Origin: an uncultured Clostridium sp.
GTDB lineage: Bacteria; Bacillota; Clostridia; Clostridiales; Clostridiaceae
DNA: 64,000 nucleotides
Direction: 5' to 3'
Assembly: GCA_934755305.1 (NCBI GenBank)
Contig: CAKVLD010000004.1
Coordinates: 1 to 64,000, forward strand
This document shows positions 43,421-50,985 of this stretch, one piece after another (the first letter of the stretch is position 1; each line of letters opens with the position of its first letter). Made by a program: the position numbers and the translations under genes. Below the pieces are notes generated by a model. The model did no database searches. It was not told the origin of the DNA and saw nothing but the letters and a program-made list of their open reading frames with translations.

Positions 43421-43691
43421 TTGATAAAAAAATTAAGTAAATCATTTACAGTAATGAATAAATGAGGTAAAATATATCTGTACTTATAATTACCTAATGT
43501 CAAAGATAATGTTCTGTAGAGATTTTGGGGAAAGAATGTACTGAGTAGTTTTATTGGTATTTAAAAAGATTTATTTAAAAGATTATTTGATAATTAACTT
43601 TAATTAGCGAAGATTTAATTAAGATAGGTGGCGTAGATGCAAGGATTTGGCTTAATATAAATCTATCAATTAGAATGTAGGAGGAAATTTT

Positions 43692-44399
43692 ATGGCTGTA
43701 AAATATAAAGAAATAGCATTGTCTATAGAAGAGAATATAAGCAATGGTCTCTATAATGAGGATAAAAAGCTTCCTACTGAAGAAATATTAATGAAAAGAT
43801 ACAATGTAAGTAGAAACACTGTAAGAAAAGCTATTAGTGTTTTAGTTGATAGGGGATATGTATATCAAGTTCAAGGAAGTGGTATTTTCATTAGAAAGGC
43901 TTCTAAGGAAGGGTATATTACTTTAGGTAATATGAGAGGCCTTACTGGTGATTTTGCGTCTAAAAAGATAACTACAAAGCTTTTAGAGCTAAAGGTAATA
44001 AAAGCAAATGCAAATCAAGCTGAAAAGATGAGGTGTGCTGTGGGGACAGACCTTTATTTTGTGAAAAGGCTTAGATTTCTAGAGGATGAAAATTTCGCTG
44101 TAGAATATTCTTATTATAATAAAGACATAATACCATATCTGAATAACGAGATAGTGGAAAAGTCTATATATGATTACATATTAAAAGATTTGAAGCTAAG
44201 TATTGGTTTTGCAGATAAAATAATTTATTGTGAAAAGCTTGATAAAGAGCATAGTATCCTATTGTCGTTGGATGAAGGGGATCCAGCGACAATAATAGAG
44301 GATACTGTATTTCTTACAAATGGCTTAATTTTTGATATTTCAAAAGTAGTTTATAATTATAAATTAGCAAAAATGTTAAGTTTAGCAAATTATAAATAA
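43692..44399 (+). CDS. GntR-family (HutC/UTRA type) transcription regulator
   Basis: 235 residues. N-terminal winged helix about 1-70 (KYKEIALSIEENISNGLYNEDKKLPTEEIL, YNVSRNTVRKAISVLVDRGYVYQVQGSGIFI), then a UTRA ligand domain about 85-230 (DLYFVKRLRFLEDENFAVEYSYYN; IIEDTVFLTNGLIFDISKVVYNY). HutC-type regulators usually sense sugars or sugar phosphates and repress nearby uptake genes. No transport gene is adjacent; the sugar cluster starting at 46.7 kb is a possible target. TAGGAGGAAATTTT gives a strong start. The 270 bases upstream show no clear promoter. Confidence 0.92.
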   Translation: MAVKYKEIALSIEENISNGLYNEDKKLPTEEILMKRYNVSRNTVRKAISVLVDRGYVYQVQGSGIFIRKASKEGYITLGNMRGLTGDFASKKITTKLLELKVIKANANQAEKMRCAVGTDLYFVKRLRFLEDENFAVEYSYYNKDIIPYLNNEIVEKSIYDYILKDLKLSIGFADKIIYCEKLDKEHSILLSLDEGDPATIIEDTVFLTNGLIFDISKVVYNYKLAKMLSLANYK

Positions 44400-44441
44400 A
44401 TGTTAACAAAAAGTTTACAATTAAAAATAAATATATTAGGA

Positions 44442-44537
44442 TATAATGTATAGTATCATGTAAAATGACACATAATCTTAATATGGAATTAATTGGCAAC
44501 TGATTCTGTAAAGCACCCAATTGGGTGCTATTTTTTT
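44442..44537 (+). terminator. Terminator with a possible short upstream transcript
   Basis: AGCACCC/GGGTGCT (44512-44529, loop AATT) and a T run form a strong terminator 113 bases after the GntR gene. A TATAAT at 44442-44447 without a good -35 could start a transcript of about 85 bases ending here; otherwise it simply terminates the GntR mRNA. The terminator itself is sure, the separate transcript is not. Confidence 0.7.
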
Positions 44538-44598
44538 ACATAAAAATAGGAGGTTTGAGCAAACTAATATAAATATGAAATTGTAGGAGCGGTGTTTT

Positions 44599-44961
44599 AT
44601 GAGTAAATTAAATTGTCTAGCTAGAAATTGTGTTAATAATGAAGGTGGCTTATGTGGTGCTGAATATATATTAATAAAAGGAGCAAACTCAAAAACTACT
44701 TCTGAAACATATTGTTCAAATTTTAGAGAAGACAATGTACTTAATGAAATAATAGCTTTAGGAAATACAAATTACATAGGAGAAATCAAACAAATGGTAT
44801 TATCAGATGATTATGAAATAAAAATGAGTCCTATGGTAAAATGCGATGCTCATAATTGCATACATAATGTAAGTGGAAGCTGCAAAGCTCATGATGTATC
44901 AATAATGGGAAGTGAAGCTTTAAAAAAGGAAGATACCTGTTGTGAAACCTTTGTTGGATAA
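44599..44961 (+). CDS. Cysteine-rich protein with two DUF1540 repeats
   Basis: 120 residues made of two copies of a DUF1540 motif: LNCLARNCVNNEGGLCGAEYI ... TYCSNF (about 3-41) and VKCDAHNCIHNVSGSCKAHDV ... TCCETF (about 80-118). Each holds four spaced Cys suggesting a small metal-binding (zinc) unit. They are joined by about 38 residues. The function is unknown; the family is widespread in clostridia. TAGGAGC precedes the ATG. It stands alone between a terminator and the RNA methyltransferase gene. Confidence 0.85.
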   Translation: MSKLNCLARNCVNNEGGLCGAEYILIKGANSKTTSETYCSNFREDNVLNEIIALGNTNYIGEIKQMVLSDDYEIKMSPMVKCDAHNCIHNVSGSCKAHDVSIMGSEALKKEDTCCETFVG

Positions 44962-44980
44962 TGAGATTATAGCTATTATA

Positions 44981-44989
44981 TGATATAAT
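44981..44989 (+). promoter_or_regulatory. Extended -10 before the RNA methyltransferase gene
   Basis: TGaTATAAT, 44 bases before the TTG start. Confidence 0.45.
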
Positions 44990-45032
44990 TTAATGATGTT
45001 GATTTAAGTAAATTAAGAAGGAGATTATAGGC

Positions 45033-46406
45033 TTGGTTGAAAAGAATAAAGAATATATTTTAGATATAGTAGCTGAAGGTTATGAAGGTGAAGGAATAGC
45101 AAAAGTAGAAGGTTATCCTATTTTTATAGAAGGTGCTTTAGTAGGTGAAAAAGTTAAAGTTAAGATAGTAAAAGTTAAAAAGAATTATGCTTATGGAAAG
45201 TTATTAGAAATAATAGAAGAATCAGAAGAGAGAGAAGAACCAAAGTGTTCTAACTTTAAAAGATGTGGTGGATGTTCTATTCAACATATGAATTATAAAA
45301 AGCAACTAGACTTCAAGTGGGAAAGAGTTAAAGATTGTGTTAGTAAAATAGGTGGATTATCAAAGGAATTAGTAAAGTATCCTTTAGGGATGGAAGTTAA
45401 TCCATATAGATATAGAAATAAAGTACAACTTCCTATAGGAAAGGTTCATGGTGAAGTAGTAGTAGGATTTTACGCACCTAGAAGTCACAATATTATAGAT
45501 ATAAGAAGTTGTTTAATCCAAGATGAAGTAGCTGATAAAGTAAGTAAAATAACAAGAAATTGGATTATAAAAAATAATATAGAGCCAGCTACACTAGATG
45601 GTCAGTATAATGAAAAAGGTATACTTAGACATATAATGATAAGAAGAGGATTTAAAACTAATGAAGTAATGGTAGTTTTAGTAGTTACTAAAAAGAAAGT
45701 ACCTTATATTGAAGAATTTATAGAATTAATAAAGGAATCAATTGAGGGGATAAAGAGCATAGTCTTAAATGTTAATCCTAAGAATACAAATGTAATATTA
45801 GGTGAAGAATGTATAACTTTATATGGAAATGATACAATTCAAGATTATATAGGAGAGTTTAAATTTAATATATCTCCATTATCATTCTTCCAAGTAAACC
45901 CTATCCAAACAGAAGTGTTATATGGTAAGGCTTTAGAATTAGCTGATTTATCAGGAGAAGAAACTGTATTTGATGCTTACTGTGGAACAGGAACAATAAC
46001 TTTATTTTTATCACAAAAAGCTAAAAAGGTTTATGGAGTGGAGATAATAGAGCCTGCTATTATAAATGCTAGAGAAAATGCAAAGTTAAATGGAGTTAAT
46101 AATGCAGAGTTCTTTGTTGGTAAATCAGAAGAGGTTATTCCAGAACTTATAAAAGATGGCGTTAAAGCTGATGTTATAGTAGTAGATCCACCTAGAAAGG
46201 GTTGTGATGTTAAATTATTACAAGCTATAGGGGAAACTAAGCCAGAAAGAGTGGTTTATGTATCTTGTGATCCAAGTACTTTAGGAAGGGATTTAAAGGT
46301 GTTAGAAGATGTGGGGTATAAGACAATAGAAGTTCAACCTGTAGATATGTTCCCACAAACTAGTCATGTGGAGAATGTAGCATTGTTAATTAAAAAAGAG
46401 AATTAA
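45033..46406 (+). CDS. 23S rRNA (uracil-C5)-methyltransferase, RlmD/RlmCD (RumA) family
   Basis: 457 residues. N-terminal TRAM RNA-binding domain about 1-62, a 4Fe-4S Cys set in CSNFKRCGGCSIQHM plus a later Cys in RSCLIQDE, then a SAM methyltransferase domain: VFDAYCGTGTITLFLSQKAKKVYGVE near 312-337, VDPPRKGCD near 387 and catalytic Cys in VYVSCDPSTLGRDL. Methylates uridine C5 in 23S rRNA; Firmicute members can modify two sites (RlmCD), so the exact target is uncertain. TTG start with AAGGAGA about 10 bases upstream. Confidence 0.92.
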   Translation: MVEKNKEYILDIVAEGYEGEGIAKVEGYPIFIEGALVGEKVKVKIVKVKKNYAYGKLLEIIEESEEREEPKCSNFKRCGGCSIQHMNYKKQLDFKWERVKDCVSKIGGLSKELVKYPLGMEVNPYRYRNKVQLPIGKVHGEVVVGFYAPRSHNIIDIRSCLIQDEVADKVSKITRNWIIKNNIEPATLDGQYNEKGILRHIMIRRGFKTNEVMVVLVVTKKKVPYIEEFIELIKESIEGIKSIVLNVNPKNTNVILGEECITLYGNDTIQDYIGEFKFNISPLSFFQVNPIQTEVLYGKALELADLSGEETVFDAYCGTGTITLFLSQKAKKVYGVEIIEPAIINARENAKLNGVNNAEFFVGKSEEVIPELIKDGVKADVIVVDPPRKGCDVKLLQAIGETKPERVVYVSCDPSTLGRDLKVLEDVGYKTIEVQPVDMFPQTSHVENVALLIKKEN

Positions 46407-46458
46407 TAAATTATAAATTTATAAGAATTTTTGTGTTAGAAATTTTTTCTATTTATAT

Positions 46459-46503
46459 AAAGGATAAATTATTTGTTTATATACAGATTTTTTATCCTTT
46501 TTT
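46459..46503 (+). terminator. Terminator upstream of the malQ cluster
   Basis: AAAGGATAAA (46459-46468)/TTTATCCTTT (46491-46500) with a 22-base loop and T tract. It separates the methyltransferase from the sugar cluster. Confidence 0.8.
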
Positions 46504-46623
46504 TGATGAAAAATATATTGACTTTATAAAAGTTCATTTTAAAAATATATCTAACAAATAAAATGAAGTTATAACCTAAAAATACAATTATTGTATAAAA
46601 TATAAAAATGTAATTTATCACAA

Positions 46624-46653
46624 TTGACATATAACTTTAGAAAAAGTTATAAT
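46624..46653 (+). promoter_or_regulatory. Promoter of the malQ cluster with internal operator-like repeat
   Basis: TTGACA (46624-46629), 18-base spacer, TATAAT (46648-46653), both exact. The spacer contains a perfect inverted repeat ATAACTTT-AGAA-AAAGTTAT (46631-46650) lying wholly between the boxes, a classic repressor position. It is the only strong promoter seen for the ten genes that follow. Confidence 0.8.
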
Positions 46654-46697
46654 TATACAAAAATACAATTAAATGAAATTTGTATAAAGGAGGAAAA

Positions 46698-48200
46698 ATG
46701 AAAAGGTGTAGTGGAATCCTTATGCCAATTTCTTCATTAGAAGGAGAAGATGGGATTGGGACATTAGGAAAAAGTGCATATAAATTTGCGGATTTTTTAA
46801 AAGAAGCAGGCCAAAGTTTATGGCAGATACTTCCTCTTGGGCATATTACAGAAAAGGGGTCACCTTATGAATGTTACTCTGCTTTTGCAGGAAATATCTA
46901 CTTGATAGATTTAGAAAAATTAGTTGAAGATAATTTATTAAAGAAAGAAGAATTGATAAACAAAGAAGAATTGATAAACAAAGAGTGTAACCATAATCGT
47001 GAAGAAATTGATTATAAAGTTATTTGCAAAGAAAAGATAGAAGTATTAAGAATAGCTTACTTTAGATCCAAAGGTAAGTTGGAAAATGAAATTAATGAAT
47101 TTGTAAAGAAAAATGAATATTGGATAGAGGATTATGCATTGTTTATGGCTTTAAAAGAAGAGTTTAATATACTTTGGAACGAGATGGATTTTAAAATAAA
47201 GTTTAGAGATAAAAAAACGTTGAAGTATTATTCAAATATTCTAAAAGATAAGATCGAATTTTGGAAGTTTTGTCAATATCAATTTTTTAAACAATGGTCA
47301 GAGTTAAAAAGTTATGTTAATAGTTTAGGAATAAAGATAATAGGAGATATTCCAATATATGTTTCAGAGGATAGTGTCGATGTATGGGCGTATTCTAAAA
47401 ATTTTAAATTAGATGAAAACAAGAAACCTTTAGCAGTTTCTGGGTGTCCACCTGACGCATTTTCAGCTGATGGACAATATTGGGGAAATCCAGTTTATGA
47501 TTGGGATAATCTGAAAAAAGATGATTATGAGTGGTGGATTAATAGAATAAAGCAGAGTTCAGATATGTACGATATAATGCGCTTGGATCATTTTAAAGGA
47601 TTTGAGTCATACTGGGCAATTCCGTATGAATCTAAAAAACCTAATGATGGAGTTTGGGAGAAAGGACCCGGAGTAAAATTCTTTAATGCAATTAAAAGGC
47701 AGTTGGGGAATTTAGATTTTATAGTAGAGGATCTAGGAAATCTAACAGAAGAAGTTATTAATTTAAAAAATGAAATTGGTTTTCCAGGAATGAATATTTT
47801 GCAATTTGCTTTTGATAGTAGAGAAAAGTTAGATTATATGCCACACAATTATACAAAAAATAGCGTGGTTTATACAGGTACTCATGATAATGACACAATT
47901 ATAGGATGGTGCAATAGAGAAGGGGCTGAAAGTGATTTAGAAGCTGCAAAAGAATACTTATTCTTAAATAAAGAAGAAGGCTATAATTGGGGATTTTTGC
48001 GTGCTACTTGGGCAACAGTTTGTGTTATTGCTATAGCTCCAATTCAAGACTTTCTTGGATTAAATAATGACTTTAGAATTAATATTCCTAGTGATCAAGA
48101 TAATAGTTGGAAGTGGAGAATTAAGGCTGGAAGTTTAACTAAAGAATTAGCTGAAAGGATTTACAAACTAACAAAGATTTATCATAGATTAGGGGAATAG
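46698..48200 (+). CDS. malQ: 4-alpha-glucanotransferase (amylomaltase), GH77
   Basis: 500 residues. Transfers maltooligosaccharide units between alpha-1,4-glucans in the cytosol. RCSGILMPISSLEGEDGIGTLG at the N-terminus, IGDIPIYVSEDSVDVW near 220, nucleophile Asp in IMRLDHFKGFESYWAIP near 292-308, acid Glu in FIVEDLGNL and the GTHDNDTIIGW Asp near 395. All catalytic residues are present. AAAGGAGG before ATG 46698 fixes the start. Residues about 83-94 contain a repeated EELINK from an 18-bp DNA duplication. First gene of a ten-gene cluster; 23 bases separate it from the ABC permease gene. Confidence 0.96.
   Translation: MKRCSGILMPISSLEGEDGIGTLGKSAYKFADFLKEAGQSLWQILPLGHITEKGSPYECYSAFAGNIYLIDLEKLVEDNLLKKEELINKEELINKECNHNREEIDYKVICKEKIEVLRIAYFRSKGKLENEINEFVKKNEYWIEDYALFMALKEEFNILWNEMDFKIKFRDKKTLKYYSNILKDKIEFWKFCQYQFFKQWSELKSYVNSLGIKIIGDIPIYVSEDSVDVWAYSKNFKLDENKKPLAVSGCPPDAFSADGQYWGNPVYDWDNLKKDDYEWWINRIKQSSDMYDIMRLDHFKGFESYWAIPYESKKPNDGVWEKGPGVKFFNAIKRQLGNLDFIVEDLGNLTEEVINLKNEIGFPGMNILQFAFDSREKLDYMPHNYTKNSVVYTGTHDNDTIIGWCNREGAESDLEAAKEYLFLNKEEGYNWGFLRATWATVCVIAIAPIQDFLGLNNDFRINIPSDQDNSWKWRIKAGSLTKELAERIYKLTKIYHRLGE
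46944..46979 (+). repeat. 18-bp tandem duplication inside malQ
   Basis: AAAGAAGAATTGATAAAC occurs twice in direct tandem (46944-46961, 46962-46979) and begins a third time. It keeps the frame and adds six residues to a surface-type helical insert. Confidence 0.95.
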
Positions 48201-48223
48201 TATATATAGAAGGGAGAAAAAAA

Positions 48224-49099
48224 TTGGAAAACTTATCAAAATATTATGCGTTTTCAAGTAATGCTATAAAAGAAAAATATGCATATAGATTTAAAGCTAT
48301 AATGTGGGCTTTATCCACTACCTTTAATATGTTAATACAATATTTTTTATGGTGGACTATATATAGCGAAACGGAAGGAAGCTTTTTAGGTGTAGACGAA
48401 AAAAATTATTTAGCATATATAGCTTTTGGTGTTATTTTTTACAATATGACTTATTGTATGGAAAATATGAATATAGCTGAGGATATAAAATCAGGAAATA
48501 TATGTATGAATATGTTGAAACCATTTAATTATAAAATTATGGTTTTATTTAGACATATAGGAAGTAAAATTGGAGAGGTTATTGGATTAATACCTATCTT
48601 TATAGTTGTTTGTTTAATGATTGGTCAATTCAATATAAAGTTTTCTGTTATTATATGCTTTATATTATCATCTATATTAGCATTTTTTATATCTTTTATA
48701 TTCTCGTATATTATCGGTATGATAACTTTTTGGACAACAAATTATTGGGGAGTACAATTTTTAGTTGGAAGTTTATCTGGAATATTTTCTGGACAAATGT
48801 TGGCAATAAATTTTTACACTGAGTTAGGAAAAGGAGCAACTACTTTAGCTAGTGTTTTACCTTTTTTAGATTATGACAAGTTAACTGTATTCTTTAGAGC
48901 TTTAGGAATAATGGCATATTGCTTACCTTTTCAAAGTATGTATTATACGCCCATGTCTATTTTAACAGGAATTATTGATACTCCTGAAAAAATTATATTT
49001 CATATTATGTTACAAGTTATGTGGCTTATAGTGCTTAATTTTATAGCAGATATAATGTGGAAGGTAGCTCAAAAGAAAATAACTATTTTAGGGGGCTAA
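48224..49099 (+). CDS. ABC-2 type transporter permease (ABC2_membrane_6-like), first of two
   Basis: 291 residues, six membrane segments (about 22-42, 62-80, 112-131, 143-170, 180-200, 258-278). N-terminal KYYAFSSNAIKEKYAYRFKAIMWAL resembles the COG4587-type permeases, always found with a second permease and an ATPase as here. ABC-2 permeases usually export. The substrate of this subfamily is not established; the neighbouring sugar enzymes suggest a glycoside or glycolipid. TTG start at 48224 with GAAGGGAG about 9 bases upstream. Confidence 0.87.
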   Translation: MENLSKYYAFSSNAIKEKYAYRFKAIMWALSTTFNMLIQYFLWWTIYSETEGSFLGVDEKNYLAYIAFGVIFYNMTYCMENMNIAEDIKSGNICMNMLKPFNYKIMVLFRHIGSKIGEVIGLIPIFIVVCLMIGQFNIKFSVIICFILSSILAFFISFIFSYIIGMITFWTTNYWGVQFLVGSLSGIFSGQMLAINFYTELGKGATTLASVLPFLDYDKLTVFFRALGIMAYCLPFQSMYYTPMSILTGIIDTPEKIIFHIMLQVMWLIVLNFIADIMWKVAQKKITILGG

Positions 49100-49103
49100 T
49101 ATT

Positions 49104-49931
49104 ATGAATACTTTAAGTTTATGGTGGGTATTTTTAAAGCAACAATTAAAAGAACTTATAGAATATAAACAGGATTTCTTAATGGGAATGGTATCAGTTT
49201 TATTTCAACAAGTAGGATTATTCTTAGTTACTGTAGTTGTATTTACGCAACTAAAGGAATTGGGTGGATTTTCAATAAATGAAATGTTTTTGTTGTATGG
49301 ATTTTATACATTAGTTAGAGGCATTGATCATTTTTATAATGATAATATTTGGAGTTTTGCTTGGAATAAGGTAAAGGATGGACGATTTATAACTATTTTA
49401 TTAAGACCAATAAATCCTATATTACATGTTGTAATTGAAAGATTCAACATGAGTGGTTTAAGTGAAATTTTAGTTGGAATATTAATTATTATATATTCAA
49501 AGATAAAGATAGGTTTTAGTTTAAATATAACTCAATGGCTTATTTTATTAGTTATTTTATTATGTGGAGTATCAGTTTACTTTAGTGTAAAGTTACTATT
49601 TTCTGCTCCAGCTTTTTGGACAATCTGTTGTGGAGAGTTTATGACAGCTGGATATGAAATAAGTAATTCAGCAAAATATCCAGTAGGAATATATAAAAAT
49701 AAAATCATAAAATCTGTATTATTATACGTACTTCCTTTTCCTATAACTGCATATTTACCAACAGTATATTGCTTAGATAAGGTTGATAATTTAAGAGAAA
49801 TATTTGGAATGTCAAGTATTAGCATAAACAGTATGATAATTTATTGTGTACTTATATCTTTAATCTTATTGTTTATAGCCATTAAAGTATGGAATTTAGG
49901 CTTAAAAAGGTATGAGCCAACAGGTACTTGA
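49104..49931 (+). CDS. ABC-2 type transporter permease, second of two
   Basis: 275 residues, six predicted membrane segments. The pattern LWWVFLKQQLKELIEYKQDFLMGMVSVLFQQVGLFL followed by FLLYGFYTLVRGIDHFYNDNIW, GRFITILLRPINPILHVVIERF and YPVGIYKNKIIKSVLLYVLPF resembles the COG3694 family. It begins four bases after the first permease, behind a GGGGGC site, so it is translationally coupled. It should form a heterodimeric channel with the previous protein, powered by the next. Confidence 0.87.
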   Translation: MNTLSLWWVFLKQQLKELIEYKQDFLMGMVSVLFQQVGLFLVTVVVFTQLKELGGFSINEMFLLYGFYTLVRGIDHFYNDNIWSFAWNKVKDGRFITILLRPINPILHVVIERFNMSGLSEILVGILIIIYSKIKIGFSLNITQWLILLVILLCGVSVYFSVKLLFSAPAFWTICCGEFMTAGYEISNSAKYPVGIYKNKIIKSVLLYVLPFPITAYLPTVYCLDKVDNLREIFGMSSISINSMIIYCVLISLILLFIAIKVWNLGLKRYEPTGT

Positions 49932-49970
49932 TTTAGATAAAAAGAATAACATTTTAGAGGAGAATAGATA

Positions 49971-50960
49971 ATGATAGAAGTTAGTAATTTATCAAAAGAA
50001 TTTAAAATAAATAAAAAGTATGAAGGATTAACAGGAGCGGTAAAGTCATTTTTTTCTCATGATTATACAATAAAGAAAGCGGTAGATGGAATAGACTTTA
50101 AGATAGACAAAGGTGATATGGTTGGATATATAGGATTAAATGGAGCAGGAAAATCTACAACTATAAAAATCTTAACAGGATTAATGGTACCAACATCAGG
50201 AAAATGTGTTGTTAATGGAATGGTTCCTTACGAATCTAGAAAAGAATATACAAAAGATATAGGTGTTGTATTTGGGAATAGAACTCAACTTTGGTGGGAC
50301 TTACCTGTATCAGAATCTTTTACAGTGTTGAAAAAGATATATAAGATACCAGATGAAAAATATAAAAAAAAGTTGGATTTTTTAAAAGAAGTTTTAGAAA
50401 TTAACGAATTTTATCTTACACCTGTAAGAAACTTAAGTTTAGGGCAAAAAATGCGTGCAGATTTAATAGCCTCTTTATTACACAGTCCAAAGGTTTTATT
50501 TTTAGATGAACCAACTATAGGTTTAGATATATTAGTAAAAGATAAAATAAGAAAGGCATTGAGAGAGATAAATAAGGAGACAGATACAACTGTACTATTA
50601 ACCACCCATGATTTGGATGATATAGAGGAAATTTGTAACAAGATAATAGTTATAGATAAAGGAAAGAAAATTTTTGATGGTGAGCTAGGTCAATTAAAAA
50701 AGACTTATGGTAAAGAAAGAAAAATAATAGTAGATATCAAAGAAAATATAAAAGTTGATTTTAATAAGATTGAAAATATTGATAAGAAATTTATATCACA
50801 AACTAGAGATGAAAAAGGAAAATTAGTTATTTCTATTAATAGCGAACATATTAATTTACCTAATGTAATGAATTATATGTTTAATAATTATGAAATAAAA
50901 GATTTTACTGTATTAGAACCTCAATTAGAAAGTATAGTTAAAAAGATTTACGAAAAATAG
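49971..50960 (+). CDS. ABC transporter ATP-binding protein (COG4586-like)
   Basis: 329 residues. Walker A GLNGAGKSTT near 56-65, the subfamily-specific stretch VFGNRTQLWWDLPVSESF near 101-118, signature LSLGQKMRADL near 146-156, Walker B VLFLDEPTIGLD and switch TTHDLDDIEEI. A C-terminal extension of about 80 residues (KIIVDIKENIKVDFNKIEN ... LEPQLESIVKKIYEK) is typical of the family. It energises the two upstream permeases. GGAGGAG precedes the ATG. The GH13-like gene follows within 26 bases. Confidence 0.93.
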   Translation: MIEVSNLSKEFKINKKYEGLTGAVKSFFSHDYTIKKAVDGIDFKIDKGDMVGYIGLNGAGKSTTIKILTGLMVPTSGKCVVNGMVPYESRKEYTKDIGVVFGNRTQLWWDLPVSESFTVLKKIYKIPDEKYKKKLDFLKEVLEINEFYLTPVRNLSLGQKMRADLIASLLHSPKVLFLDEPTIGLDILVKDKIRKALREINKETDTTVLLTTHDLDDIEEICNKIIVIDKGKKIFDGELGQLKKTYGKERKIIVDIKENIKVDFNKIENIDKKFISQTRDEKGKLVISINSEHINLPNVMNYMFNNYEIKDFTVLEPQLESIVKKIYEK

Positions 50961-50985
50961 TTATTTGTTATATGGAGGTGATTTT

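Noticed and set aside
46944..46979. Tandem repeat considered as a CRISPR-like array
   Set aside because: Only two copies without spacers, inside a coding frame.
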